Assembly: GCA_002812745.2 (NCBI GenBank)
Contig: NCSJ02000153.1
Location: 1 to 64,000 of the forward strand
Reading direction: 5' to 3'
DNA: 64,000 nucleotides
From: Scytalidium lignicola
Taxonomy: Eukaryota > Ascomycota > Leotiomycetes
Below the pieces are notes generated by a model. It had not been told where the DNA came from. It worked only from the letters and a program-made list of their open reading frames with translations, and made no database searches. This document shows positions 1 through 11,680 of this stretch, piece by piece; within the stretch, counting starts at the first letter, position 1, and the number at the start of each line of letters is the position of its first letter. Made by a program: the position numbers and the translations under genes.

Positions 1-249
1 TCTATACTAAACTAGAATTAGAATCTACAAGTGAATCAACAAAGTTTGTATAAAACAAATAGAAAGAAATGCAAGAAAAGATCAAGAACTTACTTTAATA
101 TACTAAAGAAAGAATGAAGAAATATTACAATCATAAACGTTTAATAAAACTAACATATAAAAAAAAGGAATAAAGTTTATCTTCTCAGAAAAAACATTAA
201 GACAACAAGACTAAGCAATAAACTAGACTAAGTAAAGATAAGATTATAT

Positions 250-550
250 GAAATCAAAGAAGTCTATAGGCCTTTGATGTATAAATTAAAATTATTAACA
301 ACAATTAAGATACATCCTGTTTTTCATGTTTTACTTTTTAAATTAACATTTGNAAAACGTCTAAACATTAATGTTAGAAGAAGTTGATCTGAAAAAAGAA
401 TATGAAGTTGAGAAAATCATCAGTTATAAGATGCATTATAAGAAACTACAATACTTGGTTAAATGAATAAGATATCCAGAAAGTAAGAATAGATAAGAAC
501 CTACTTTTAATCTCATGAGTTATGAAGAGTTACTAGAGGCATATCACTAA
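250..550 (+). pseudogene. Ty3/gypsy polyprotein 3' end with chromodomain, RIP-decayed
   Basis: The plus strand reads a decayed integrase tail (KIHPVFHVLLFKL, the usual IHPVFHVSLL block of fungal gypsy polyproteins) and then, after a frame change near an N at 352, a chromodomain: EYEVEKIISYKMHYKKLQYL, then VKxIRYPESKNR and EPTFNL. Two in-frame stops fall where the family has Trp (TGG to TGA or TAA), which is what RIP leaves. The coding tail ends with TAA at 548-550. The rest of the element lies left of the window. It is a dead copy of a chromovirus-type LTR retrotransposon; family membership is established by the motifs, activity is excluded. Confidence 0.8.
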
Positions 551-658
551 ACTTATCCTAGAATGGATTTCTAGGCAATGAAATCGTAAAGTCAAAGAAG
601 AAAGGGTTGACAACAAAGGAAGAAGCTATGCCTAGGTCAACAGAATACAACTCTAAGG

Positions 659-959
659 TTTATAAGGAATTCTGTTTCTCTTGCTTCTCTTTCTCTTCCT
701 TGGTGTCCAGCTTGTCCAGTATCTTCAAGCTACGACGAACCATTTCCTTTGCTCTCTTACGAAGAAAGACTTATTGTTTCTCAAGGCATACCAGACAGGC
801 AATGCCTTCAGCCAACATCTAGGTTGTTTTCTCCTTCTCAGTAGCCAGCCAGTTGTGCTCCTGCTTATAAGAAGCCTAGGAGGAGATATAGAGGTTCTTG
901 CTATCACACTTGTAGCCCTTACAAGCACATTCACCACAACAAGAAGAGTCAGAGGCCAT
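659..959 (-). pseudogene. Antisense Cys-rich small ORF relic in gypsy 3' region
   Basis: Reading on the minus strand from an ATG at 959 gives MASDSSCCGECACKGYKCD, a Cys-rich start, followed after an in-frame stop and frame changes by a basic coiled-coil-like tail (REQRK, then LKILDKLDTKEEKEK) ending at about 660. It lies between the chromodomain tail and the LTR, opposite in direction to the polyprotein. I recall similar antisense reading frames beside fungal gypsy elements, but that is memory and not shown here. The stretch is noticeably less AT-rich than the DNA around it. Function is unknown; it is broken in this copy. Confidence 0.45.
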
Positions 960-1207
960 TTTGCAGGAAAGGCCCCTTCTCTCATAATAAGAGTAAGGCA
1001 TTATTTCAAAACCAGTATTATCAATATAATCCTTAAGATTTTCTTACTCTTTTAGTTTTCTTGATCTTCCTTTCTCTCCTGGAATAATATCATTAGAACA
1101 TGAACATTTTAATGGTATATTAGAAAGAAGAAAGGAGTTGACGAACAAGTAGATCATTCATAAGGATAGTTAAGCATCAAGGTAATGTTAGTGCAAAAAG
1201 GGGATAA

Positions 1208-1560
1208 TGTTATAAGTTTGACCGAACAAGCTAATTAATGTAAGCTTAAGGCTTGGTACATAACAGATGTACACAAAGAACCTAACAATTAGAGGTCATA
1301 TAACATGGATCCTAAGATCTTAAGATCCTAAGATCCATAAGGATCTGAAGATCTGTAAATCCTGCAATTCAATTAGGTTTCATTATCTATATAAGCATGC
1401 TATAAGAACATAAGAGTAAACTCCTTGTATTCAACCTAAATACATTATTAGATCTTACCCTTGACTAAGTTAACTACTTATATGTCATATGTTTCCATTG
1501 TCCTTGAACATCTACCTTACCCCTGCTATCCAGTAACCTGGATAACGTAGTTTTATAACA
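1208..1560 (+). repeat. Gypsy LTR, 353 bp
   Basis: The block begins TGTTATAA and ends TTATAACA, a perfect 8-bp terminal inverted pair of the TG...CA type. A purine-rich tract (aaaaagggga) lies immediately upstream, as expected for the polypurine tract preceding a 3' LTR. With the chromodomain tail at 250-550 in the same orientation, this is most simply the 3' LTR of that element. The matching 5' LTR would lie outside the window. Confidence 0.7.
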
Positions 1561-1999
1561 CTTCTAAGTTATAACTAAACAACAAATAAGCTTATTAATT
1601 ACAAGAATTGTCTAGATATAATTTTAAGATTAAGTATAGACTAAGCTCTTAAAACTTTACTAATAAGTTGTTAAGAAAACTTGATTTACAAGATATAACT
1701 AATATTATAACAATATGTTAAGAGTTATTGTTGAGTTTTCTTAGTAAGTTCTTACAAACATTGAATATAAGTAATAAAGAACTTATAAGCTTATTAGGTC
1801 AAGGTCTTGTTAACTAGTCAAAAGAAGTAGATTCCTTGACAACTAAACTTATTTTGTTAAACAGTCAAGACTTTGCTAATTAGTTATAAGAGCTTAACAA
1901 CTCTAAGACAACTAAACTTGAAAGTGCTCAAAGTATTATGTCTTTCCAGGATAATGTTGTTGTTAAAGTTACAAGTCATAAATCATACATTCTTTTAAC
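1561..1999. other. AT-rich decayed DNA, no readable gene
   Basis: Very AT-rich sequence between the LTR and the next recognisable polyprotein segment. No frame gives a recognisable domain. There is too little room for gag, protease and reverse transcriptase, so the element downstream is truncated or rearranged here. Confidence 0.5.
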
Positions 2000-3540
2000 A
2001 CAAATTAGAAAGGCCAAATTTATAACAACACTAAAGGACTTGTTACCTAACTTTGTAAATGTTATTCATAAGGCATAACAAAAGGATACTTTTGTTATTA
2101 ATGAAGAATGGAAACAACAATATAACAAGTAATCTATTACTAAAGTCTTAAGGTATAACCTTTAAGCATTAGAAGACAATAAGCTTCTAAGGTATTAAAG
2201 ATATATTTACATCCTTGATAATTACTTATTAAAGATTGAACTGCTAAATACTTTCCATGATACTCTTACTAATAAACATCTAGATATTACTAAAGTTTTA
2301 AAATAGTTAATTAACTATTACTATTAGAATAATTTGCAAAAAAACATCAAGAAGTATATCTTTACTTATGCTATTTACCAGAGAATCAAGTTAAGACACC
2401 ATCTATCTTACAACAAGCTAATACCTTTGCTAATATCAACTAGACCTTTTGAAGAAATCTTAATGGATTTCATTATTAAATTACCATCTTCTACTTCCTT
2501 TAAAGGTAAGGAATACAATACTATTCTAATAATAGTCTGCAAGTTTACTAAGTACTTAATTTATATCCTTATTACCAAGTATATCAATGCTAATAAAGTT
2601 GCTAAGTTACTATTATATCATACCATCTAACTATTTAGTTTATTTAAAGATGTAATATCTGATCAAGATACCTGATTCAAGAACAAGTTCTAAGTATCCC
2701 TTTGCTATTACCTAACAGTAAAAAGGCAAATGAAACTTAGAACACTACTTACAAGTCTACTACTCCTTTACTCAGGACAATTAAGCAACCAAGCTATACT
2801 TAACAAAGTATATTTACAATACTTTATAACATTCTACTATACAAACATCCTTTACAAAGGCCTTCATAAGATATAAACTACAAGGACTAGTAAAGTTAAG
2901 GCTAACTAATGAAGAACTTCCTTTTAAGGTACTAACAACAACTAAAAGAGTTAAAGAGCTATAAGAGAGTCATAATAAGATTACAAGTCTACTTCAACAT
3001 ACTCAGAAACTTTATAAGAAATGATATAACTAACATTAAGTACTAAAGTCTTTTAACTTTAAAGACTGAGTATTAATCTTTATTGCTTATATTAAACAAT
3101 GATGACCTTGTTGCAAATTCATCAACAAATACTTAAAGCCTTGGAAAATAACAAAGATAATAGAAGACCATAACCTTACCTATAAGCTAAATATGTTAAA
3201 GCAAATTCATATTCACCTTGTTTTCCTTATCTTTACCCTTGAGTTATACAAGAAGTAAAAGAGTAACAACTTAGAATTAAAGGAGATGAGTACTATCAAC
3301 TTAGACAATAAATATAAAGTAAAAGCAATCTTAGACCATAAATAGTAAAGAGGAATTTTCAAATACCTTATTAACTAGAAAGAATATACTAACAAGGAAG
3401 ATTCTTAAGAGTTATAAGAAAATATTAATAATAATAAAATGTTAGAAGAGTATAATAAGAAACATAACTTAGATTTAAGCAACCTCAAAGCTAAGAGAAA
3501 GTAAGGAAGACTTAGAAGACTAGTAATTACCTTGTAATAA
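2000..3540 (+). pseudogene. Ty3/gypsy integrase and chromodomain relic, RIP-decayed
   Basis: Frames on the plus strand give the integrase neighbourhood of a fungal gypsy polyprotein. There is a decayed zinc-binding region ending in YQRIKLRHH at about 2380-2400. The core follows with TRPFEEILMDFIIKLPSSTS, NTILIIVCKFTKY and VISDQDT at about 2440-2670. Then come KYLKPWKITKI and LVFLIFTLELY near 3130-3240, and a chromodomain starting NKYKVKAILDHK at about 3310 and running to YNKKHNLDLSNLK near 3490. Many TAA and TAG codons interrupt, mostly at expected Gln or Trp positions. Upstream reverse transcriptase and gag are absent, so this is an incomplete, inactive copy. Confidence 0.8.
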
Positions 3541-5575
3541 AGGTGATTAATATACTTCAGGTAANTTTTTTACCAAGCATAATACAAAATATAATTACAA
3601 GAAAGGAAACATTATAAGATAATAGTCTAAATTCATTTAAAATACACTTAACCAAGAACTTAACATCAACTTAATACTAACCAAGCAGAAGACTAACTTT
3701 AGCCTTGTAAGACAAGCAAAAAGAAAAACCAGACACTTAAGCTTTAACCTTACAAGAGGTAAGCAAGAGAAGAGTAAAAGTTATACCTTGCCATTATTAC
3801 CATTATCTTCATTATTACCTTCATTATCAGAAGGCTCTTTTACCTTAAGATGTTATCCTCTAATTAACACTTATCTAACAACAATTACATAAGTAACTTA
3901 CTACTCTATTATAATCTGTATAAAGACCTTCCACTTCTTTNAAAAAGACTTACTATATCCTTAAACACCTTNTNCAATGAACAACNTAACAACTNTAATA
4001 CTAAGATACTTNTCTCTTTTCTNCTTAACNNACTNTTCTTACTTNAGTTCTTGAAGACATAANGAANGTATACTTTTAAAGTTCTTAATNAATTAAAGNC
4101 TTTTCAAAACAANTANTTATACTACCTTAANATTATCTTANCACTAGGTTAACAAGAGCTTAGTACTAATAATAACCATTACATNNAAACTTATGTTAAN
4201 AATGTTATTATACANAANAATGATAGTACAAAGTACTCTACTTTATACCTTTAACAAACTAGTTAGCTAATAAGAGGTTAACAAGTGACTAGTCATCAGT
4301 TCACAAGAGCAAACAAAGAAAGAGGGATATGCTTACCAGAAGACAAGCCTTATTGTTCTNCTTATAGTATNAACATTTTGAAGATTAGCCTACAGAACAT
4401 TAACTAAGCAATTGTATAATAACAACAAAGTAATTACATAATAATAATCATAACTTACTAATATCATCTGCATACTATTGTAGAATANTAACNTTTTTAC
4501 TTAAACAAGTTATAAAGACATCNTTAACATAGTANTTCTTTATTAATAAGAANNAAGAGGTTCANCNTTTANTAATGCTATNACAANAGCTTAACAAGAG
4601 GTTANNAAGTNTTATAANTAAAGCTAAGCAAGAGTATAAGAAGAAAGAAGANATATNNTAAAGCTAAGTAAAAGGTNNAAAGNAAGNTNAATTAAAGAAT
4701 NAAGAAAGAGTATAANAAAGANNAAGTTATAANTTAGCAAAANACAATTNTACTATATGATTCCTNGANAAAAGAAGTAATAGTTAAACAAANGTAAAGA
4801 TAAGAAAACAANCTNAATTANAAGATTAAGGAAGAATATAATAAAGAGTAAGCTATAACTTAANAAGAGATAATTTTACTTAAAGAATTTTAACAAACAA
4901 AGGTAAAAGNAAAAAGAAATATAATAAAAGGAAGGACAATAAGAAAGTTATAATTTAACAAGAGTTATATTAGTAGAAAGCTATAAGAATACAGTAGAAT
5001 TCTTCAAAAAGAAAGGTAATACTAATGATTATCAGTTAATGCTTAGAAAAAGAAGTAGAATCAAAGGAAAGAATACTTACTTAAATAAACATATATAATA
5101 ACTTAAAGTTTAAAGAATATTACTATTAAGACTTTTCTTAATAAGTATATTTAACATAATAAAGTTGTGTTAAAAGAGTAAGAGTAATAATATCCTTATT
5201 ATAAAGCTTGGTGATTGTTTATAATTACTTAGTTACAAATAAGTTATAGTCTAAAAAAGAAGTTTACAATAAGAGTAAGATGTTCAACTCTTAGCCTTAT
5301 TATAACTTACAATGTTAAATTAAAAGAATAAAGAAAGATTTCCAAAGCTTAACAGGAGGTTTGCTAAAGCTTCATTATAAAGTTGATATTAAGAGATGTC
5401 TTGTGTTTGTTGAAATGACAAATACACTAAGGTACTAAGGCTAAGAGTACTAAGTTTAATACTCTTTGTCTGGAGTCTAATTATAAAATAGAAGAGTATT
5501 ATGTTCTGTCATCACATCTTAACAGATAGTATAACTATAACTCCTGAGGACAAGAGCTTAGAAGGGAGGAGATAT
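3541..5575. other. AT-rich, N-containing decayed transposon sequence
   Basis: Mostly AT-rich with many unresolved bases between about 3940 and 4820. A Lys/Glu/Tyr-rich, repetitive stretch lies at 4600-5080 but gives no named domain. The last 150 bases before 5576 read weakly like the C-terminal tail of a gypsy polyprotein and end in a purine-rich tract (gaagggaggaga). It is therefore probably the 3' portion of the element whose integrase is at 2000-3540. No intact gene. Confidence 0.45.
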
Positions 5576-5842
5576 TATCAGGGCCTTAGTACATTAATTA
5601 CATGAAAGGAGGAAAAGGATAATAGTCTAAGTCCTAACTACTCCTTAACTGTTAACTCCTGTCTATAAAGAAGAGGGTTTCCCCTTCTCTTTAACAGGAG
5701 TCAGAGATCAATCTTGTAATTTTAGAAGAGCACCGAGTTTTAAAGTAAATCTACACCTAACCAACTACTATCTCACTACTAGTCTCCTATTATGTTTCAG
5801 CCTCCTGGTCTCTCTTCACTCTACGTACGGATACCCCTGACA
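5576..5842 (+). repeat. Second gypsy LTR, 267 bp
   Basis: Begins TATCAGGG (a RIP form of TGTCAGGG) and ends CCCCTGACA, so the two ends pair as TGTCAGGG...CCCTGACA. A purine tract precedes it, as for a 3' LTR. Its right edge falls directly on sequence that encodes the interior of a Helitron helicase on the other strand, so this LTR appears to sit inside an older Helitron. No second copy of this LTR was found in the window. Confidence 0.65.
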
Positions 5843-8245
5843 AAAAAGCATTGAATTTAGTAGAAGTGTATTCAAGCAGAGATGTAAGGTATACACTCTT
5901 GAGTAACTTATTCAAGTTAACATGTTTAAGAACCTTATCTGGAATGGAAACAAGCTTATTCAAGGCTATATTATAAGGTAATAACCTAATCTACCAAATA
6001 AAGTCAACTTCTTCGTCTCCAGGTTATATATGCATATTAATAGTTAATCATAACTTCTTTAAGCAAAGTTATATAAAAGAGCATTGTAAACAAGTGTAAA
6101 CGACATTTACTCAAGTTCTTTTTTACTACCACTGACAAAATCTAGGTAAAATCACCATCAAGGATAATAGGAATACCCTTAAACAGAAGGTTTTAGCCTT
6201 TTACAAACTATAAATCATATAATAACTAGTAAACAACCTTAAAGTAATACTTATGTTGTATAAGAACTTTGTCTTATATGATCAGATCCACTTTATAGAT
6301 TATGGCCATTAGCTTACTCTTCTTCACAATTATGCTTGTAGACAATTCATTTAGTTGAATTAGTATTCAAAATTGAGAATAAGTTATATAACCTCTTAAA
6401 AGCAAAAGTACAATAATGCTTGTAAAAGTTATACATAATATATTCTTGCTTAATCTACAAAAGTAATAGTATATAGTCTTATAAAGAAAGGTCTTGTTAA
6501 TTCCTCTAAGCCCTTATAAATAGAAATAAGTAATTTGTAACTTATTTTCAATTATTATAATAATAGTATCAAAACACTAACATTAGTTATTGTTCAGTTG
6601 ATCTTGTATATCAATAACCAAAGACTCTTCTTGTATAAGATTATATATAAGTTTAGTAAAATTGAATAAAGACTAATCAAAACAAGGTATAAGTATACAA
6701 AAGTGTATAAGAGTTTTTTAGAGATCATATAATTTCTTGTTAAGTAAATATAGTTTATAATCATACTCAAAGTTTTGTAATACTAATAAGAATCTTGCAT
6801 TGTGAAGAGACTTTAAATAATATTATAGATCATTATATATCTAGACCTTGAAATGCTCTTATACAATTGTAAGCTTGTTGATTAATTATGATTATAAGCT
6901 AATTAGGAATATAATTTATAAATTACTTCTTGAATCAAATTAAATTACCTTTTTAAAGTAAGAAAACCATTCTTAATTGTTGTCAGTTAAACCTTTAACA
7001 ACATATACTACATAATATGTAAAGTGTTATACATTATCAATTATATACAACTTCTCAAATAACTTTAAGCTATAAACATATATAAATAAAAGTTATAAAT
7101 AATATCTCTCCTTATGTGCTAAGTTACAATGATATATATAGCTTACTACTTGACCTTGTTTATAATCCTTTCAGACCTTAAGCTTTCCATCTTATACAAA
7201 GTAGTTAAGAAACTCTTAATATAAGAACTTATAGTTATATATAAAGTTATCATTATAAACATGTTTTGCAAGATCTAAGTCAGTATAATTATCCTCTAAA
7301 TCATACTTGAAAAAGGCTATTAGTTTAGAATAAGAGTTTTCAACTATATTTACAATCTGATTTAGTTTTATATTATCCTTAAAAGTAATCATATGTTCTT
7401 CTAGAAGGTGTACAAGTAAGTGTATTATCAATAATTACTCTTAATAAGTTAAATATTTCATCAATTGAGTAATAACTTCTATAAAGCTAATATAATACAC
7501 TTGAATATATTACTCAATCTTATCCTATTAATTTTTAACTGTAATAGTAGAATGATTATAGCCTTTGTAAATATATTTGTAAATATACTTTATAGTTTGT
7601 ACTATGTTACATAACTTAATGTTAAGGTGACAATTGAACTTTTAGAGTAAGTATAAGTTATAAAGAATAATCTAACAGTTGTTATTTATAATCAGCTGGC
7701 TAGAAGTGTCTAATTTATTTACATATATTTAATTATCATCTTTATAATAGTATAATGGATATTTATATTTGGAAATAATAATAATGTTTGTAAACTTCTT
7801 TAAAAAGTATTTTGAACAATGAAGTAGTTCAACAGTTGTTTTATACTTCATACAAAGATTTTAAGGGTAATCTGGACTGTATATACTATATATTATGTAT
7901 TTGATCACCAAATCTTATAGAATACTATAAAGATTACAAGATAAATTCAGTATCTTTATATAGATAAGTTCATTAATACAATCTAGAGTAAGCTTAACCA
8001 TATAGTATTTGGTGAATAAAATAAAGTATATATAAAGTAAACCATGTTTTTGATATTTAATTGTAAAATAATAACCTTCTTAAAGGTTAAGAGTTCTTAC
8101 CTTGAGTTCCTTATATAACTCAATCTTTTTAGCCTTAAAAATGCAAACAACCAAATCAAGGTAGTCTATAACTAATTAGCCAAGGAGAAGATTATCTTAA
8201 ATCTCTTGTTAATTAGGATTTATAATCATAGTAATGAAGTATATA
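5843..8245 (-). pseudogene. Helitron rolling-circle transposase relic (helicase-like plus PIF1 helicase)
   Basis: Reading down the minus strand gives the order of a fungal Helitron protein. From about 8225 there is DLVVCIFKAKK and then YYFTIKYQKHGL (the EYQKRGLPH block of the Helitron helicase-like domain). Further down are KFNCHLNIKLC and IKYIYKYIYKG near 7600, and VHLLEEHMITF with YSKLIAFFKYDLED at 7216-7431. Near 6480 is a decayed Walker A region, RGINKTFLYKTIYYY, then FKIPIQLNELST-like sequence and IPIILDGDFT at about 6170 (the PIF1 GGDFRQ box). Stops and AT bias mark RIP decay. The N-terminal part is missing at the 8245 breakpoint and the C-terminus is cut by the LTR ending at 5842. Confidence 0.85.
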
Positions 8246-9831
8246 AGTTTCTACCACAACGGACCCAAGCGACTCTTAAACTCTTACAATTGCTCCTAAA
8301 CAACCTTTGAGCACAGTGCCAACTGACAGCTTCGGAAAGAATGTTCAGGCTTTCTTTCAGAATCCCACCTGCAACCTCCAGCGGGACACAAATGGATCGG
8401 AAGACAACCTCAAGAAGCGTCAAAATCCCACGGTCGACAGTTTTCAACTGGCTTTCTCGCTAGCTACAGCATTGCTTATCGGTTTAGCCAATAAAGAGTG
8501 GGATGACCAAGCCAAGTAGCAGCGGTTGGAGCACCTTGGGCTAATGCCATGACTGCAAATCTCAACATTTTTCTCAGAGAAAACCTGGTAAGCAACCGAA
8601 CTCTCGTCCTCAATGAGATTTTCTGCTCTCCTGAAAGCGCATGGCAGTTTCTTGGTGACTTTCAGAGCACAGAGCTGCAGCTATGCACCTCGACACTGTC
8701 GTCATCATCAAAGTGGTCCTTCAGTGCAAGCAGCAGCTTAGCAGATGGGCGTGCCCCGTCAGGTGCGCCAGGCATCGCTACGGCATTGGAGGCAATTTCA
8801 GCAGGAGCGGCCAAAATAGAGTAATACAAGTGGTTCAAGCACACTGGAGGACAAAATACCGGGGGTCCTGGTACGTCCTAGAATCAACAGATTGCACTTG
8901 AGGTTGTCTATCTCTTAGGTACAGACTTTAATCATCTAAACCCGGATCTTTAGTAGTCTCGGGGACAAAACGGGTTCGTCGACCGCTTCATGGTGCTTTA
9001 TTTCCATCTTACGGCTGTAAATAACCGCCCTGCTATCACCTAAGTCAACATCAAACACGCGTCTAGGATACGTTCTAACTCGGCAGGGCAGCCTGGTAGC
9101 TGATCAGTTGTCAAAGCGCGAATATCGGCACGCCTATAATTGCATGCCCAGTAAATACAGCTTGGTTGCCTGCCTTGAGCAGGACTAAGGCCAAGGTTCT
9201 GGAACTCAGTACAGCTTTTTCATCCAAGACGTTGGGTCTATGAACAATTTATTTTCTTCAAACCCCCCTAATCTGCCTCTGGTATTGATGTCACTACTGG
9301 TGGGACGCTGAGCTTGGACCGAGTTTTTCATTTGATGTTGTTGATGATCGACTATATGACGCTGTTCGGAGAGGGTTCACAACTCAAAATGGATTGTTGT
9401 CATAATTATTATAATTGAACTTTAAAAATTTTGTTAATCTTATACTAAAGAATGTAAAATTAAAATTCTGAAATTCCTTCTTTATTATCCTCTCGACCAG
9501 TGGAAGCGGAGTCACTTATACAAAAATATATAAATTTATACTCGGTTTCTTCCCCAACAATTCTGGCCTAAATTAGAACAGTCAAACCGGGCATATCTGT
9601 CTGATTTTCTGGATTATAGCCACCATACCGTGTAATCCACTTGAAATATATTGGCAGATGTTGACTATTATATAAGTTATTGAGTGCAGCAGATCTACAC
9701 AGACATTGTATTAATTTGAGATATTCGGCTGTTATGGTAATAACTTTTATATATTCTATTCTAAAATACTCTTAACAGCTAAGAATACGATTACTAGCTA
9801 TTAAACAGAAACTAATTTACAGTATTCTGAT
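8246..9831. other. Gene-poor stretch after the transposon block
   Basis: Base composition becomes balanced abruptly at about 8245. The part from 8246 to about 9350 is ordinary in composition but none of its short open frames resembles a known protein; it may be a fragment of a lost gene. From 9400 to 9830 it turns AT-rich. A single repeat end (ttatcctctcga...gagtcacttata) lies at about 9487-9526 and matches the arms of the MITE at 11444-11680. Confidence 0.4.
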
Positions 9832-10863
9832 TTAAGATGCTCGCCGTTGCTTCTTTTCAATTTCAAGGAAGTTGAGAGCTGCATCCACAACTATATCCTT
9901 TAAAGGTGTAAAGTTTATCCCAAGTTCACGCTTTGTCTTGCTATTGTCAACCTTGTAAACTGGAGGCAACTTGACATTTTCGTCCCCTTCAGGCACCCTT
10001 GAGCCGAGTTCAGGGAGCTCATTGCGCAAGATGTGGCAAATTTGCTGGAAAGAGAAGTTGCCAGTAGTGGTAAAATATCGCTGCCCCGCTGCCTCCAGTT
10101 TCTCATAGGCAAGCTTGTGTGCGATAGCTACGTCCCGGACATCAACAATGGCCCAGAATCCGGTTGGAGGTACCTCCTCTCTTGAACCATTCATCAAGCT
10201 GTAAAACATTCCAGACGACTCATTCAACCGTGATAAATCGTCGATGTAGTGGTGATTTGGACCATAGACTATAGGTGGGCATATAGTTGAGAGTGTAAAG
10301 TTTGGTTTCCTCTCCGCAACAAAGTTCCATGCAGCCTTCTCCGCTAGAGCCTTACTGGCACAATAAGCAAAGGCGCCATCAGCAGCTTTAGCCTCCTCAT
10401 ACGTTGCTGGATTCCAATCTTGCTCAGTGTATGTGTGCTCAGGCCACAGGCCTTTAGAAAGATCGAGGATCGAGGCAAACGAGGACGTGATGACTACGCG
10501 TTTGACAGAGGGGTTGTGATTCTGGATCGATTCTAGAATGCCAAGAGTCCCATTAATAGCAGGTATTAAGAGATCCTTTTCATTATCTTCGACTTCAATC
10601 CGGAATGGAGACTGCATGTGAATCACGCCGTCGACACCTTGAACTGCTTCATCAAATGCTCCAGGCTTTTCGATAACCTCGACAATGACGAAGGTGAGTT
10701 GATTTGCATATCGGGCATGGGATTTAAGAACTCTGTCCGCAGATGTCTGGGATCGCACAGCTCCACGAATATTATAGCCTGCTTCAAGAAAGGCTTCAAG
10801 GACGTGGGCCCCAATATAGCTGGATGCCCCTGTGACAAGGATAGTCTCTCCTGCTTTGGTCAT
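9832..10863 (-). CDS. NAD(P)-dependent extended SDR, dihydroflavonol-reductase/Gre2-like
   Basis: A 343-residue protein of the extended short-chain dehydrogenase family. The N-terminal Rossmann motif TGASSYIGAHV sits at residues 11-21, the active-site Tyr-Lys pair is YCASK near residue 167, and the central TSSFAS holds the usual Ser. The length and the early VTGASSYIG and later PPIVYGP blocks match fungal ketone/aldehyde reductases related to dihydroflavonol 4-reductase and yeast Gre2 (methylglyoxal/isovaleraldehyde reductase). It would use NADPH in the cytosol; the substrate is not predictable. Single exon, start ATG at 10863. It stands alone between transposon-rich stretches, so context gives no pathway. 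It looks intact, with GC-balanced coding sequence unlike its AT-rich flanks. Confidence 0.85.
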   Translation of the reverse strand: MTKAGETILVTGASSYIGAHVLEAFLEAGYNIRGAVRSQTSADRVLKSHARYANQLTFVIVEVIEKPGAFDEAVQGVDGVIHMQSPFRIEVEDNEKDLLIPAINGTLGILESIQNHNPSVKRVVITSSFASILDLSKGLWPEHTYTEQDWNPATYEEAKAADGAFAYCASKALAEKAAWNFVAERKPNFTLSTICPPIVYGPNHHYIDDLSRLNESSGMFYSLMNGSREEVPPTGFWAIVDVRDVAIAHKLAYEKLEAAGQRYFTTTGNFSFQQICHILRNELPELGSRVPEGDENVKLPPVYKVDNSKTKRELGINFTPLKDIVVDAALNFLEIEKKQRRAS

Positions 10864-11443
10864 CGTTGAATCGGCTTGTGTTAAGTTTGCAGAAATGGAT
10901 ATACTCCGTATATTTGGAATGCTGTCTTGTAGAATTCAGAATTATCCGGTATAGTCAGCTATTGAGAGTTGGAATTTTGTGCTGTCTGATCGAACGAGTA
11001 ATAACTTGGTAGGAGATTCATTTTTATATTCACTTCACAAAGAAGTACTACTCTTCAAAACTACAAAAAGTTATGATATCAAAGAGCCCACTGTAGTGAA
11101 AGAGTTCTATGCATTGTTCATTATTCAGCAAACTCTAAAGCCCGATAGATGATACGATCCCTATCGAAGTAATTGGCATTTCGGCGACAGTATCGGCGAG
11201 CATATCGGGGATAGTAGAAGATGTCGAAGGTGTCGCAGGTGGCGCATCGGGGATAGGGCGAGGAAGGGGTACCGTACATGTATCTACTCTGCGGGAGTAA
11301 GGCAAAACACGGATTTAAGTCCCTTCTGGCCGTACAATTTCGCCACTGTAAATTACAGTATGAGCCAACAGTATTCTCCTGCGTACTGCATACCTAAATT
11401 AGTGAAATGGAGAGGGTTTTATCGATAACATAATTGCGATTTT
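10864..11443. other. Intergenic region upstream of the reductase
   Basis: Probable promoter side of the minus-strand reductase. Around 11150-11270 is a run of repeated cggcga / cggggata-like words (for example tatcggggatag) in a short GC-rich patch. No gene seen. Confidence 0.35.
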
Positions 11444-11680
11444 AATTGGTTATCCCCTCGACTAGAGATGGAGTCATTTATGCACATGCATAAGCTTAAG
11501 CGAAGAAATCCGATTGGTGTATACACTTGTAATTTTGCTGTAATTAGAGTTTTATGCTCAACGGGATATTGTATAATTAACCGAGCCATTAAAATCAAAG
11601 AATACCTGTCATAAAAGTATAATTTGTATAAATTTGCATAAGTGACTCTATTTCTGGCGATCGAGGGGATAACTGCAATT
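11444..11680. mobile_element. MITE-like element, about 237 bp, imperfect TIRs
   Basis: The left arm (from 11444) contains gttatcccctcga followed by gagtcatttatgca. The right arm (ending at 11680) contains the reverse complement, read as agttatcccctcga and gagtcacttatgca. The arms are about 50 bp with small gaps, and the interior is AT-rich and non-coding. A third, unpaired copy of the arm is at about 9487. This pattern fits a non-autonomous DNA transposon; superfamily cannot be set from the ends alone. Confidence 0.55.

Noticed and set aside
1..8245. Possibility that the AT-rich DNA is mitochondrial
   Set aside because: Readable segments are nuclear transposon proteins (chromovirus integrase, Helitron helicase) with RIP-type stops, and no mitochondrial gene or tRNA was seen.
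8246..8900. Several 60-90 codon frames on both strands just right of the transposon block
   Set aside because: None matches a domain I recognise; possibly a dead gene fragment but unsupported.
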